Translations under genes and position numbers: made by a program | Notes under the pieces: generated by a model | Told to the model about the DNA's origin: nothing | Database searches by the model: none | Seen by the model: only the letters and a program-made list of their open reading frames with translations | Assembly: GCF_000685315.1 (NCBI RefSeq) | Contig: NZ_ARYM01000002.1 | Location: 1-64,000 of the forward strand | Length of the DNA: 64,000 bases | Origin: Hyphomonas polymorpha PS728 | GTDB lineage: Bacteria > Pseudomonadota > Alphaproteobacteria > Caulobacterales > Hyphomonadaceae | Direction: 5' to 3' | Part shown: piece after piece, positions 37,713-45,228 of the stretch | How the letters are laid out: each line of letters begins with the position of its first letter | Position numbering within the stretch: the stretch's first letter is position 1

Positions 37713-38535
37713 ACCAGAGACCGCCATGAGTGTTGCCATTGCAGGCGTCGCCGGGCGTATGGGGCGCAAGCTGGCGGCCGTTTCGATTGACCGGGGCATC
37801 CCTATCCGGGGCGGCACTGAAGTTGCCGCCGCCAATGCCTATGGCGAGGATATCGGTCTTCTTGCCGGGCGGCGCGCGATCGGGATCAAACCTGTGGCGA
37901 CGGTGGCAGGCGCCGCCGAGGAGGCTGGGGCGTGGATTGATTTTACCCGCCCGGAAGCCACGCTTTCCGCGCTGCGGGCGCTGGAAGCGACAACGGTGCG
38001 CGCTGTTGTGATCGGCACCACGGGTTTCTCTGCGGCTGAGGAGGACGCCATCCGGGCGGCCTCTTCGCGCTTTGCGATTGTGAAGGCAGGTAATTTCTCC
38101 ATCGGGGTGAACCTGCTCGAAGCGCTCACCCGTCTTGCCGCCGGCCGTCTGGGCACGGACTGGGATATCGAAGTGCTGGAAACCCATCACCGCATGAAGG
38201 CGGATGCGCCCTCGGGCACGGCGCTGATGCTGGGCGCGGCGGCGGCAGAGGGCAGGGGCGCGCCGCTGAGCACGCTGCGGGCGCCGCCTTATGACGGGCC
38301 GGAAGCCCGGCGCGAAACCGGCAAGATCGGCTTTGCCGTGCGCCGCGCTGGCGGCGTGATCGGGGAACATGAGGTGACGTTCGGCTCCGAAAAAGAGCTG
38401 ATCCGGCTTTCCCATACGGCACTTGATCGCTCTGTCTTCGCCGAAGGCGCCTTGCATGCAGCGATCTGGGCAGCGGCGCAGGCACCCGGCCTTTACGACA
38501 TGAACGATGTGTTGGGTCTGGGCCACACCGGCTGA
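37705..38535 (+). CDS. dapB: 4-Hydroxy-tetrahydrodipicolinate reductase
   Basis: 276 residues from ATG 37705 (GGAGA about seven bases before it); ATG 37726 (MSVAIAGVAGRMG) is an alternative. The Rossmann loop GVAGRMGR binds NAD(P)H. ETHHRMKADAPSGTAL holds the catalytic histidines and lysine, and GNFSIGVNL precedes it. DapB makes tetrahydrodipicolinate in the lysine/diaminopimelate route, upstream of DapD. Confidence 0.95.
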   Translation: MTKPETAMSVAIAGVAGRMGRKLAAVSIDRGIPIRGGTEVAAANAYGEDIGLLAGRRAIGIKPVATVAGAAEEAGAWIDFTRPEATLSALRALEATTVRAVVIGTTGFSAAEEDAIRAASSRFAIVKAGNFSIGVNLLEALTRLAAGRLGTDWDIEVLETHHRMKADAPSGTALMLGAAAAEGRGAPLSTLRAPPYDGPEARRETGKIGFAVRRAGGVIGEHEVTFGSEKELIRLSHTALDRSVFAEGALHAAIWAAAQAPGLYDMNDVLGLGHTG

Positions 38536-38634
38536 GGAAAGCACCGCATCTTCAGCCGAATGCGCCTTGACGCGGCGCAGCATCGTGACAACGTGACGTT
38601 AGTTTAACGTTCAGGGTTGCATCCCAGTAGCGGA

Positions 38635-39039
38635 ATGATCGGCATTGTTGTTGTCAGCCATGGAAGATTGGCCCACGAGCTCGTCGCGGCAGCGGAGCAC
38701 GTCGTGGGCCGCCTTTGGCGTGCGCGGGCTGTTTCCATCGATTCGGATGATGATCTCGATCAGAAGCGCGAGCAGATCCTGGCAGCGGTCAAAGCCTGCG
38801 ATGATGGCCATGGCGTTGTTGTGCTGACGGATATGTTCGGCGGCACGCCGTCCAATCTCGTTCTTTCCATTCGAGGCAATGTGCCGATGGAGATCGTGTC
38901 GGGGGCCAACTTGCCGATGCTGATCAAGCTGGCCGAAGTGCGCGAAGTTCTGAGCCTGGACGAGTCCGCTCACGCCGCTGCCGAAGGCGGGCGGAAATAT
39001 GTCACCATCGCCTCCGAGCTGCTTGCCAGGCTGCCTTGA
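38635..39039 (+). CDS. PTS EIIA component, mannose family
   Basis: 134 residues from ATG 38635. IGIVVVSHGRLA carries the phospho-accepting His9, and VVLTDMFGGTPSNL is the second conserved block of EIIA-Man proteins. Alphaproteobacteria use EIIA-Man with HPr in an incomplete, regulatory phosphotransfer chain linked to HprK and often to cell-envelope two-component systems. Here no hprK, enzyme I or sugar permease is adjacent. The stop codon shares a base with the HPr start. Confidence 0.92.
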   Translation: MIGIVVVSHGRLAHELVAAAEHVVGRLWRARAVSIDSDDDLDQKREQILAAVKACDDGHGVVVLTDMFGGTPSNLVLSIRGNVPMEIVSGANLPMLIKLAEVREVLSLDESAHAAAEGGRKYVTIASELLARLP

Positions 39040-39332
39040 TGTCGAGTTCGGTTCCCACTGCCTCTGCCCGCGCGACTATTGTCAATCGTAAGGGCCTGCA
39101 TGCGCGGGCGTCCGCCAAGGTTGCCAAACTTGCTGCTGAATATGATGCCAAGGTGATCGTGCGCCATGAAGGCGAGCAGGCCGATGCCCGCTCGATCATG
39201 GATCTGCTGATGCTGGTGGCCCATACCGGCTGTGAGATCGAGCTGACCGCGAACGGCCCCCAGGCCCAGGAGGCGGTGGAAGCCATCGCCGCGCTGGTCG
39301 CCGATGGCTTCGGAGAGCGGGACGGGGGCTGA
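39039..39332 (+). CDS. ptsH: HPr phosphocarrier protein
   Basis: 97 residues from ATG 39039, overlapping the EIIA stop by one base. VNRKGLHARASAKVA holds the active-site His (GLHAR). ADARSIMDLLMLVA contains the regulatory serine that HprK would phosphorylate, followed by GCEIEL. HPr receives phosphate from enzyme I and passes it to the EIIA protein encoded beside it. The pair is complete and should be functional with partners encoded elsewhere. Convergent with leuA. Confidence 0.95.
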   Translation: MSSSVPTASARATIVNRKGLHARASAKVAKLAAEYDAKVIVRHEGEQADARSIMDLLMLVAHTGCEIELTANGPQAQEAVEAIAALVADGFGERDGG

Positions 39333-39354
39333 CCAGCCCGCCGCCAACCGATGA

Positions 39355-40917
39355 TCAGGCCGCCTTGCTGCGCTTGGCCTTGCGAACTTCAAACTTGTTG
39401 AGCGCGTGCAGATAGGCCTTTGCGCTGGCAACCAGCGTGTCGGGGTCTGACGAGCGCCCGGTGGCCATGATGCCGTCGCCATTCAGCCGTACAGAGACGG
39501 TTGCCTGCGCGTCCGTGCCGCCGGTGACGGCGTGCACCTGATAGAGTTCCAGGATCGCCTGATGCGGTACCAGCTGGCGGATGGCATTGAACACAGCGTC
39601 CACCGGGCCATTGCCGCGCGCGATGGAATACTTGTCTTCGCCGTCGATCGTCAGGTCGATTTCTGCCGTCTGCGGACCTTCCGTACCAGCCACGACGCGC
39701 AGGCGCTTGAAGCCGATGCGCTCGCCTTCGGCGGCCAGCTGCTCATCCACCAGCGCGATGATGTCGTCGTCGAACACGTGCTTCTTGCGGTCAGCGAGGT
39801 CCTTGAAACGCTTGAAGGCGTCGTTAAGCGGTTCGCCTTCCAGGAAATAGCCCATGGATTCCAGCTTGTCGCGGAAGGCATTGCGGCCCGACAGCTTGCC
39901 CATCACCAGCGAGGTCTTGGCCACGCCGACATCTTCGGGCTTCATGATCTCGTAGGTTTCGGAATTCTTCAGCATGCCATCCTGGTGGATGCCGCTTTCA
40001 TGCGCGAAGGCGTTCTTGCCGACGATGGCCTTGTTGTATTGCACCGGGAAACCGGTGATGCGGCTGACCATGGCAGAGGCCCGGGCCAGATAGCTTGAAT
40101 TGATGTTGCATTCGTAGGGCAGGGTGTCGCCGCGCACCTTCATCGCCATCACGATTTCTTCGAGCGCCGCATTGCCTGCGCGCTCACCCAGGCCGTTGAT
40201 GGTGCATTCGATCTGCCGCACGCCATTGGAGAGGCCAGCCAGGGAGTTGGCAACAGCCAGGCCGAGATCATTATGGCAGTGGGCCGACCAGATCACCTTG
40301 TCGGAGTTGGGGATGTTTTCGATCAGTCTGCGGATCAGTGCGCCATATTCTTCCGGGTGCGAATAGCCCACCGTATCGGGCACGTTGATCGTGGTCGCGC
40401 CCGAGGCAATCGCTGCGTCGATACATTTGCAGAGGAAGTCGAACTCGGTGCGGGTTGCGTCTTCCGCGCTCCATTCCACATCGTCCACCAGGTTGCGGGC
40501 CTGCGCCACCGACCGGCCAACAGCTTCCAGCACGGCATTCGGCCCCATCTTCAGCTTGTGCTTCATGTGCACAGGGCTGGTGGAGATGAAGGTGTGGATG
40601 CGCGGCCGGGCCGCTTTGCGCACGGCTTCGGCGCAGCGGTCAATATCGGCCGGGGTGGAGCGGGAGAGGCCGCAGATGACGGCGTTCTTCGACTGGGCAG
40701 CTACGGCGCTGACAGCGGCAAAGTCGCCCTCCGAAGCGGCGGGGAAGCCGGCTTCGATGATGTCGACGCCCATGTCTTCCAGCAGAGTTGCCAGTTCGAG
40801 CTTCTCGTTATGCGTCATCGACGCGCCGGGCGATTGCTCGCCATCGCGCATGGTGGTGTCGAAAATGAATACGCGGGGTTTCTTTGCGGATTTCGCAGCT
40901 TGGTCTTGGGAGGTCAT
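39355..40917 (-). CDS. leuA: 2-Isopropylmalate synthase
   Basis: 520 residues, type 1 LeuA. The catalytic TIM barrel starts FIFDTTMRDGEQSPGASM, with the metal-binding HCHNDLGLA and the GIHQDGM segments, and ends with the leucine-sensing regulatory domain (GTEGPQTAEIDLTIDG). It condenses 2-oxoisovalerate with acetyl-CoA, the first step of leucine synthesis, and is normally inhibited by leucine. Expression here is probably also controlled by the leader peptide and base-paired leader RNA at 40946-41059. Confidence 0.96.
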   Translation of the reverse strand: MTSQDQAAKSAKKPRVFIFDTTMRDGEQSPGASMTHNEKLELATLLEDMGVDIIEAGFPAASEGDFAAVSAVAAQSKNAVICGLSRSTPADIDRCAEAVRKAARPRIHTFISTSPVHMKHKLKMGPNAVLEAVGRSVAQARNLVDDVEWSAEDATRTEFDFLCKCIDAAIASGATTINVPDTVGYSHPEEYGALIRRLIENIPNSDKVIWSAHCHNDLGLAVANSLAGLSNGVRQIECTINGLGERAGNAALEEIVMAMKVRGDTLPYECNINSSYLARASAMVSRITGFPVQYNKAIVGKNAFAHESGIHQDGMLKNSETYEIMKPEDVGVAKTSLVMGKLSGRNAFRDKLESMGYFLEGEPLNDAFKRFKDLADRKKHVFDDDIIALVDEQLAAEGERIGFKRLRVVAGTEGPQTAEIDLTIDGEDKYSIARGNGPVDAVFNAIRQLVPHQAILELYQVHAVTGGTDAQATVSVRLNGDGIMATGRSSDPDTLVASAKAYLHALNKFEVRKAKRSKAA

Positions 40918-40945
40918 GGTTTTGCGTCGCTCAGCGGGATGTCGG

Positions 40946-41025
40946 GAAAAAAGCGTTCTTTTCGAATGTCCCCTGGCCGCGCGACCGCCCTCAGACTCGG
41001 GCGTCGGTCCCCGGCCAGGGGCCGG
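40946..41025 (-). promoter_or_regulatory. Leader RNA with alternative pairing before leuA (attenuator)
   Basis: CCCCTGGCCG (40970-40979) is the exact complement of CGGCCAGGGG (41012-41021), which lies inside the leader peptide codons just after the leucine codons. The same leader segment can instead fold on itself (CCGGCC/GGCCGG, 41011-41025). A downstream A/U-rich hairpin lies at 40946-40963. A ribosome waiting at the Leu codons would change which pairing forms, the logic of amino-acid attenuation. The terminator arm is less clear than in the ilv leader. Confidence 0.6.
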
Positions 41026-41059
41026 TAAGCAGGCTAAGAAGGGGCAGAACTTTGCGCAT
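40991..41059 (-). CDS. Leucine-rich leader peptide of leuA (LeuL-type)
   Basis: 22 codons from ATG 41059 to TGA 40991: MRKVLPLLSLLTGPWPGTDARV. Leucine is at positions 5, 7, 8, 10 and 11, five of seven residues, just before the base-pairing segment. There is no Shine-Dalgarno, and the -10 box ends eight bases before the ATG, so the transcript is probably leaderless, as known for some alphaproteobacterial leader peptides such as trpL of Sinorhizobium. Too short for routine gene calling. Confidence 0.7.
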   Translation of the reverse strand: MRKVLPLLSLLTGPWPGTDARV

Positions 41060-41066
41060 AGTCACT

Positions 41067-41095
41067 CTAATCACCGGCCTCAGCGGCGCTGTCAA
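41067..41095 (-). promoter_or_regulatory. Predicted promoter of the leu leader
   Basis: On the minus strand, perfect TTGACA (41090-41095), a 17-base spacer and GATTAG (41067-41072). It lies over the last codons of the upstream VTT-protein gene, whose stop codon overlaps the -10 box. The -10 is a moderate match; the -35 is exact. Confidence 0.55.
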
Positions 41096-41816
41096 CCGGT
41101 GAGGCTGTCTCAGTCGCAATAATTTGCCGCGCGCGAGCCGCCCGGCGCCGGAAATAGACATATCCGCCAGCATAAACGGCGACGGCTGCCAAAGCAGTCA
41201 GGACCGCGATCCCCAGATTGCCCTGAAGCGCGGCCAGAACGCTGCGCCCCGCAAAAGCCACCAGCGCGATCTTCGGAAGGACGCCGATGCCCATGCCAAT
41301 CCAGAAATCGCGGAATTTGGCGCTGCTGACGCCGAACGCCATGTTCACCAGCAGAAACGGACCGGTGGGCACATTGCGCACGATCGCGCTCGTCACCAGC
41401 GCGTTGCGCCCGACAAAGCGCGACAGCCTCTGCGCGCTGGCGCCGGCATATCGGCGGAAGGCCTGTTCCCCCGCTGCCCGGCCCACCCAGAAGGTCAGCG
41501 CGCCGGAAATCATATTGGCGATCCAGGAATAGCCTGCCCCATACCAGGGGCCGAACACCGCGACGGCGGTGGCGATCAGGGCAAATTGCGGAATGCCGGC
41601 AAAGGCCGCCAGGCAGAATACGGCAATCACGGCCACCAGCCCCCACGGGCTTTCGCTGAGGGTTGTCATCCAGCTGGTCACCGTATCGGCATCGGGCAGC
41701 AGGCCAGCCCTCCCGGCCACAAACACTCCGGCAATCACCAGCAGAAGCGCAAGTCCCAGAAGGATCGCGCGCCGCGAAGCTGCCGGAGCGCCGGAGGGAA
41801 GGTTGGTCTCGCTCAT
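41067..41816 (-). CDS. VTT-domain (TVP38/TMEM64/DedA-like) membrane protein
   Basis: 249 residues from ATG 41816 (frame open to 41939). About six hydrophobic segments with the family core: an IPQFALIATAVAVFGPW re-entrant region, GRAAGEQAFRR, and NVPTGPFLLVNMAFGVS followed by FWIGMGIGVLPK. Members of this SNARE-associated/VTT family are thought to scramble or flip lipids; the bacterial role is not settled. The gene ends within the leuA promoter. Confidence 0.85.
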   Translation of the reverse strand: MSETNLPSGAPAASRRAILLGLALLLVIAGVFVAGRAGLLPDADTVTSWMTTLSESPWGLVAVIAVFCLAAFAGIPQFALIATAVAVFGPWYGAGYSWIANMISGALTFWVGRAAGEQAFRRYAGASAQRLSRFVGRNALVTSAIVRNVPTGPFLLVNMAFGVSSAKFRDFWIGMGIGVLPKIALVAFAGRSVLAALQGNLGIAVLTALAAVAVYAGGYVYFRRRAARARQIIATETASPVDSAAEAGD

Positions 41817-41869
41817 CGCGTTCTCGTGCGCCGAAAGCCCGGAAGCGTCAATCTGGACGGGGCAGGGCG

Positions 41870-42838
41870 TTATGCATTGGCCAGAAAGGTGTCGCTCATT
41901 GCCCACAGCTTCTCGGCGCGGGCGTCGTCGCTGATCCATTCGCGGGCGTGTTCAAAGCGCTGGCTTGCCGGCGTGGCGGCTTTGGCAATGTCGCAGTCTT
42001 CGCAATAGACCCCGCCTTTGCCCTCCAGCTTGGGAGAGGTGGCCGCCCAGACGGTGGTGGAGGCGCCCTGCTCGGGCGTCTTGAACGAGGCCTTGATCCT
42101 TTCGGGCAGCGTGCCATCGGGGTTTTTCCAGCCGAGCACGACCATTTCCTCATCCGGCAGGTGGCGCTGCAGATTGGTGAAAATGCCGCCCGGATGCACC
42201 GAGAAGGCGCGAATGCCGTTGCCCCGCTCGCGCAGGTCCACGCCAAGGGCAAACAGCGCGTTGGCGGATTTGGATTGTCCGTAGGCTTCCCATTTGTCGT
42301 ATTTGCGGGACTGGTAGTTCGGATCCTCCCAGATCACGTCCGACAGGATATGCCCGGTCGAGGACAGCGCCACCACGCGCGCGCCATTGGCCGCGCGCAG
42401 CGAGGGCAGCAGCCCCTGATACAGGCCGAAATGGCCCAGATGATTGGTCCCGAACTGGCTTTCCCAGCCGGCCCCGACGCGGGCGAGCGGGCAGGCCATG
42501 ATCCCGGCATTGTTGATCAACAGGTGCAGCTTCGGCGTGGCAGCCACATGGTCCTGCGCAAACCGGCGCACGCTTGCCTGATCGGCAAGATCCATGGCGG
42601 CGACGGTAACGCCGCTGATCCCTGCCAGCGCCGCCTGCGCGGCCTCAGGCCGGCGGGCGGGCACGGTCACCTTCGCTCCGGCTTCTGCCAGCGCGCGGAC
42701 AGTTTCCAGCCCTATGCCGGAGTAGCCCCCGGTCACAATGGCGTTTTTGCCGGCAAGGCCGATGTCCGCGACGACTTCCCTGGCCGTGCTCTTGGCGTGA
42801 AAACCTGAGCCGAGGGGTATCTGATCACTTGCCGCCAT
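41870..42838 (-). CDS. Short-chain dehydrogenase/reductase
   Basis: 322 residues from ATG 42838, with AGGGAGA before it (the frame extends to 43159 without a better start). Rossmann motif TGGYSGIGLE, NNAG near residue 100, and the catalytic YGQSK (YxxxK) with the serine in VALSSTGH. The extra C-terminal part with CEDCD-like acidic/Cys residues resembles retinol-dehydrogenase-like SDRs. It should be an NAD(P)-dependent oxidoreductase; the substrate is unknown. Its stop is 53 bases before the VTT-protein start on the same strand. Confidence 0.88.
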   Translation of the reverse strand: MAASDQIPLGSGFHAKSTAREVVADIGLAGKNAIVTGGYSGIGLETVRALAEAGAKVTVPARRPEAAQAALAGISGVTVAAMDLADQASVRRFAQDHVAATPKLHLLINNAGIMACPLARVGAGWESQFGTNHLGHFGLYQGLLPSLRAANGARVVALSSTGHILSDVIWEDPNYQSRKYDKWEAYGQSKSANALFALGVDLRERGNGIRAFSVHPGGIFTNLQRHLPDEEMVVLGWKNPDGTLPERIKASFKTPEQGASTTVWAATSPKLEGKGGVYCEDCDIAKAATPASQRFEHAREWISDDARAEKLWAMSDTFLANA

Positions 42839-42983
42839 TGCGGTTTCTCCCTTATTTTTTGTGTGTTGCGGCGATGGTAGACCCGCCTCGGGCAGGGGGC
42901 TACTGCAATCTGTCTGCCGGCCTGCCCCAGCCTTGCCCAATTCTGCCGCTAAACCCTCACACAAGGAAAAGGAGACCCGATCG

Positions 42984-43595
42984 ATGAAAAAGGTTCTCAT
43001 GATGCTTGGCGCTGTCCTGGTGACGGCTGCCATAACCCTGCCGGCAAGCGCGCAGGGCACGGCGGGGCGGGTCGAGCGTACCCAGGCCGAACTCGCCATG
43101 GAGAAGGCAGAAACAGACTTTGCCAAGCTCAAGGAAGCCCGCGAGACGGCGAAAACCAAGTGCGCCGCCCGTGAATATCAGGCCTGCTATGAACTCGCCG
43201 AGCTGGAACGCAAGGGCCTTGGCGGCTCGCAGGATCTGGCCGCGGCGGCCAAGAACTACAAGAAAGTCTGCGATGCCAAGGATGGCCGCGGCTGCGCGGG
43301 CCTTGCCTATCTGACGGTGCAGGGCCGGGGCGTGAAGGCAAACCTCACTGAGGGGCGCCGTCTCTACAAGGCAGCCTGTGATCTGGGCGAAGTCAGCGGC
43401 TGCGCGGCCTGGGGCAACATGGCCTTCACCGGCACGGGTGGCCCGAAAGACGTTCAGGGCGGCACCCGCGCTCTGCAGGAGGCCTGCCAGAAAGACTATG
43501 CCTGGGCGTGCGAGCGCATCCAGACTCTGGGCGCGTTTGATCCCAATGACGCTTCGCAGCAGCGCCTGCGTCAGATCGAGAAGAACAAGAACTAG
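42984..43595 (+). CDS. Exported Sel1-like repeat protein
   Basis: 203 residues from ATG 42984 (AAAGGAG upstream). A signal peptide ends PASAQG. A short helical region is followed by about three Sel1/TPR-like units with paired cysteines (CYELAELERKGLGGSQDLAAAA, shown in part; CAGLAYLTVQGRGV; CAAWGNMAFTGTGG), similar to the Cys-rich Hcp/Sel1 group. Probably a periplasmic scaffold for protein contacts. It converges on the bactofilin gene, with stops overlapping by four bases (43592-43595). Confidence 0.82.
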   Translation: MKKVLMMLGAVLVTAAITLPASAQGTAGRVERTQAELAMEKAETDFAKLKEARETAKTKCAAREYQACYELAELERKGLGGSQDLAAAAKNYKKVCDAKDGRGCAGLAYLTVQGRGVKANLTEGRRLYKAACDLGEVSGCAAWGNMAFTGTGGPKDVQGGTRALQEACQKDYAWACERIQTLGAFDPNDASQQRLRQIEKNKN

Positions 43596-44062
43596 CCGGC
43601 GGCGCCCGTGGGCGTTGTCCCCGGCGCTTCCGTCAGCACGCTGAGAACCTTCGCCCGTTCGATATGGGCGGGCGAACGTTCCGGCGCGATCAGCAGATCG
43701 CCGTCAATCACCGCATTGCCCTCCACCCGCATCGACGGGGCAAAGATGGATCCCTCCGCCCGGCCTCCGGCGCTGACTTCCATCCGGCGCGTTGCGGCGA
43801 TCTCTCCGATCAGGCTGCCGGCCAGCACGATCTCTGCCGCGCTGATCCGGCCTTTGATCTTTCCCGTGGCCTCTACCACCAGCGCGCCCTGGCAGTGGAC
43901 GTCCCCCAGAATCTCACCCCCCAGGCGCAGCGAACCGGCCAGTGTCATATTGCCGATGACACGGCATCCGGCGGCGATAACATTGTTCGGCCCGGCCGGG
44001 GCGGCGGGCTTGGCGGGTGAGGGCGCTGGCGGGGGGGCCGCTCTGCCTTTGTCTGCTGCCAT
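43592..44062 (-). CDS. Bactofilin
   Basis: 156 residues. A Pro/Ala/Lys-rich disordered N-terminus (about 1-25) leads to the central beta-helical domain beginning NVIAAGCRVIGNMTLAGSLR with repeated 'uxGxuxGuI' strands, then a disordered tail. Bactofilins polymerise without nucleotides into membrane-associated filaments. In stalked and budding alphaproteobacteria they organise peptidoglycan enzymes at stalks and buds. The neighbouring GH25 lysozyme gene is a possible partner by location, although often the partner is an M23 peptidase. Confidence 0.9.
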   Translation of the reverse strand: MAADKGRAAPPPAPSPAKPAAPAGPNNVIAAGCRVIGNMTLAGSLRLGGEILGDVHCQGALVVEATGKIKGRISAAEIVLAGSLIGEIAATRRMEVSAGGRAEGSIFAPSMRVEGNAVIDGDLLIAPERSPAHIERAKVLSVLTEAPGTTPTGAAG

Positions 44063-44148
44063 TCTGCGTCTCCCTGAATATGCCGCCGATGAGGTTCTAT
44101 CATGACCGAGATGATCCAGAACGGGACACTTCCTGAGGGCGCGGCGCG

Positions 44149-44823
44149 ATGAAACTGCGCCTGCGCCTTGTGTCCGTGCTGGTCATACCCTGCCTGCTTG
44201 CATCCTGTGGGCCAAGTGGCGCCCCGGTGGAGGAGGCGCCCCGGCCTCTGCTGGCGCCGGGCGCGGAGGGCATCGATCTCTCCCACCACAATGGCGCGGT
44301 GGACTGGCCGCGCCTTTCCACGGCAGGCCTCTCCTTTGTCTATCTCAAGGCCACCGAAGGAGAGAGCCATGTCGACACGCAGTTTCAGGCCAATTGGCAG
44401 AGCGCGCTGCGCCATCACTGGCAGACCGGCGCCTACCATTTCTACCTTCTCTGCCAGGATGGCGGGCGGCAGGCGGCAAATTTCATCCGCCAGGTCGAGG
44501 TGCGCAGCGACACGCTGCCCCCGGCGGTCGATCTGGAGCACGCTCACAATTGCGCGCCGCGCGCGGGCCGGGCGGAAACGCTCGCAGACCTGAAACGGTT
44601 TCTGGCGGGCCTTGAAGAGGAATACGGCGCCGTGCCCGTGATTTACACCACGCCTGCCTTTCATGCCGAATGGCTTGCGGGGGAGGGGTTCGAGCGCCAC
44701 CCGCTCTGGGTGCGGTCGCTGGAAGGCCCGCCGCGCCTGCCCCATGCCATCTGGCAGTATTCGATGAAGGGCCGCGTGCCGGGCGTGGCCGGCAATGTCG
44801 ATCTTAATCGCGCGGCCGAGTGA
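44149..44823 (+). CDS. GH25 family lysozyme lipoprotein
   Basis: 224 residues with a lipoprotein signal (PCLLASCG, lipidated Cys20). The GH25 fold is clear: EGIDLSHHNGAVDW with catalytic Asp, FVYLKATEG, AYHFY, AVDLEH with the catalytic Glu and IWQYSMKGRVPG ... GNVDLN at the end. It hydrolyses the MurNAc-GlcNAc bond of peptidoglycan. It is divergent from the bactofilin gene with 86 bases between starts; its stop abuts the stop of the small convergent membrane-protein gene. Confidence 0.9.
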   Translation: MKLRLRLVSVLVIPCLLASCGPSGAPVEEAPRPLLAPGAEGIDLSHHNGAVDWPRLSTAGLSFVYLKATEGESHVDTQFQANWQSALRHHWQTGAYHFYLLCQDGGRQAANFIRQVEVRSDTLPPAVDLEHAHNCAPRAGRAETLADLKRFLAGLEEEYGAVPVIYTTPAFHAEWLAGEGFERHPLWVRSLEGPPRLPHAIWQYSMKGRVPGVAGNVDLNRAAE

Positions 44824-45147
44824 TCAGCCCAGCCCGACCAGCCCGCGGATTTCCGAGGTGAACAGCGAGACCAGCGCGCCGGCCGAAAACCAGAGGAAGT
44901 TGCTCGCCCAGGCAAACCTGGCAGGCTTGGTATGTTCCTCGAGCGCCTGCTGGATCATTGCCTTGGTCACGGTGAAGGTTTCTTCGCCGGTATCCGCGTC
45001 CAGCCCCTGCGCCCGCATGCGCCCCAGCCGGACAAGGCGCTCGAGGGTGGCGTCATAGAGCTTGCTGCCCCGCCCGGTTATCTGGCCGGCAATGAACGCC
45101 GCCAAAAGGCCAAACACCAGCGCCAGCGCGACATCAACCAGGCCCAT
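44824..45147 (-). CDS. Small two-pass membrane protein
   Basis: 107 residues from ATG 45147 (GGGGGA upstream; GTG 45171 is an alternative). Hydrophobic segments lie at about 3-22 and near the C-terminus (about 82-100), with a charged 60-residue helical region between them. I recognise no family. Convergent with the GH25 gene with no gap, and divergent from the metallopeptidase gene. Confidence 0.6.
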   Translation of the reverse strand: MGLVDVALALVFGLLAAFIAGQITGRGSKLYDATLERLVRLGRMRAQGLDADTGEETFTVTKAMIQQALEEHTKPARFAWASNFLWFSAGALVSLFTSEIRGLVGLG

Positions 45148-45228
45148 CGTGAAATATCCCCCAATTTCCACTCATCCGACACCCGTGCTACATCCATTGC
45201 CGAGATGATGCACGGGGGCGAGATTACC

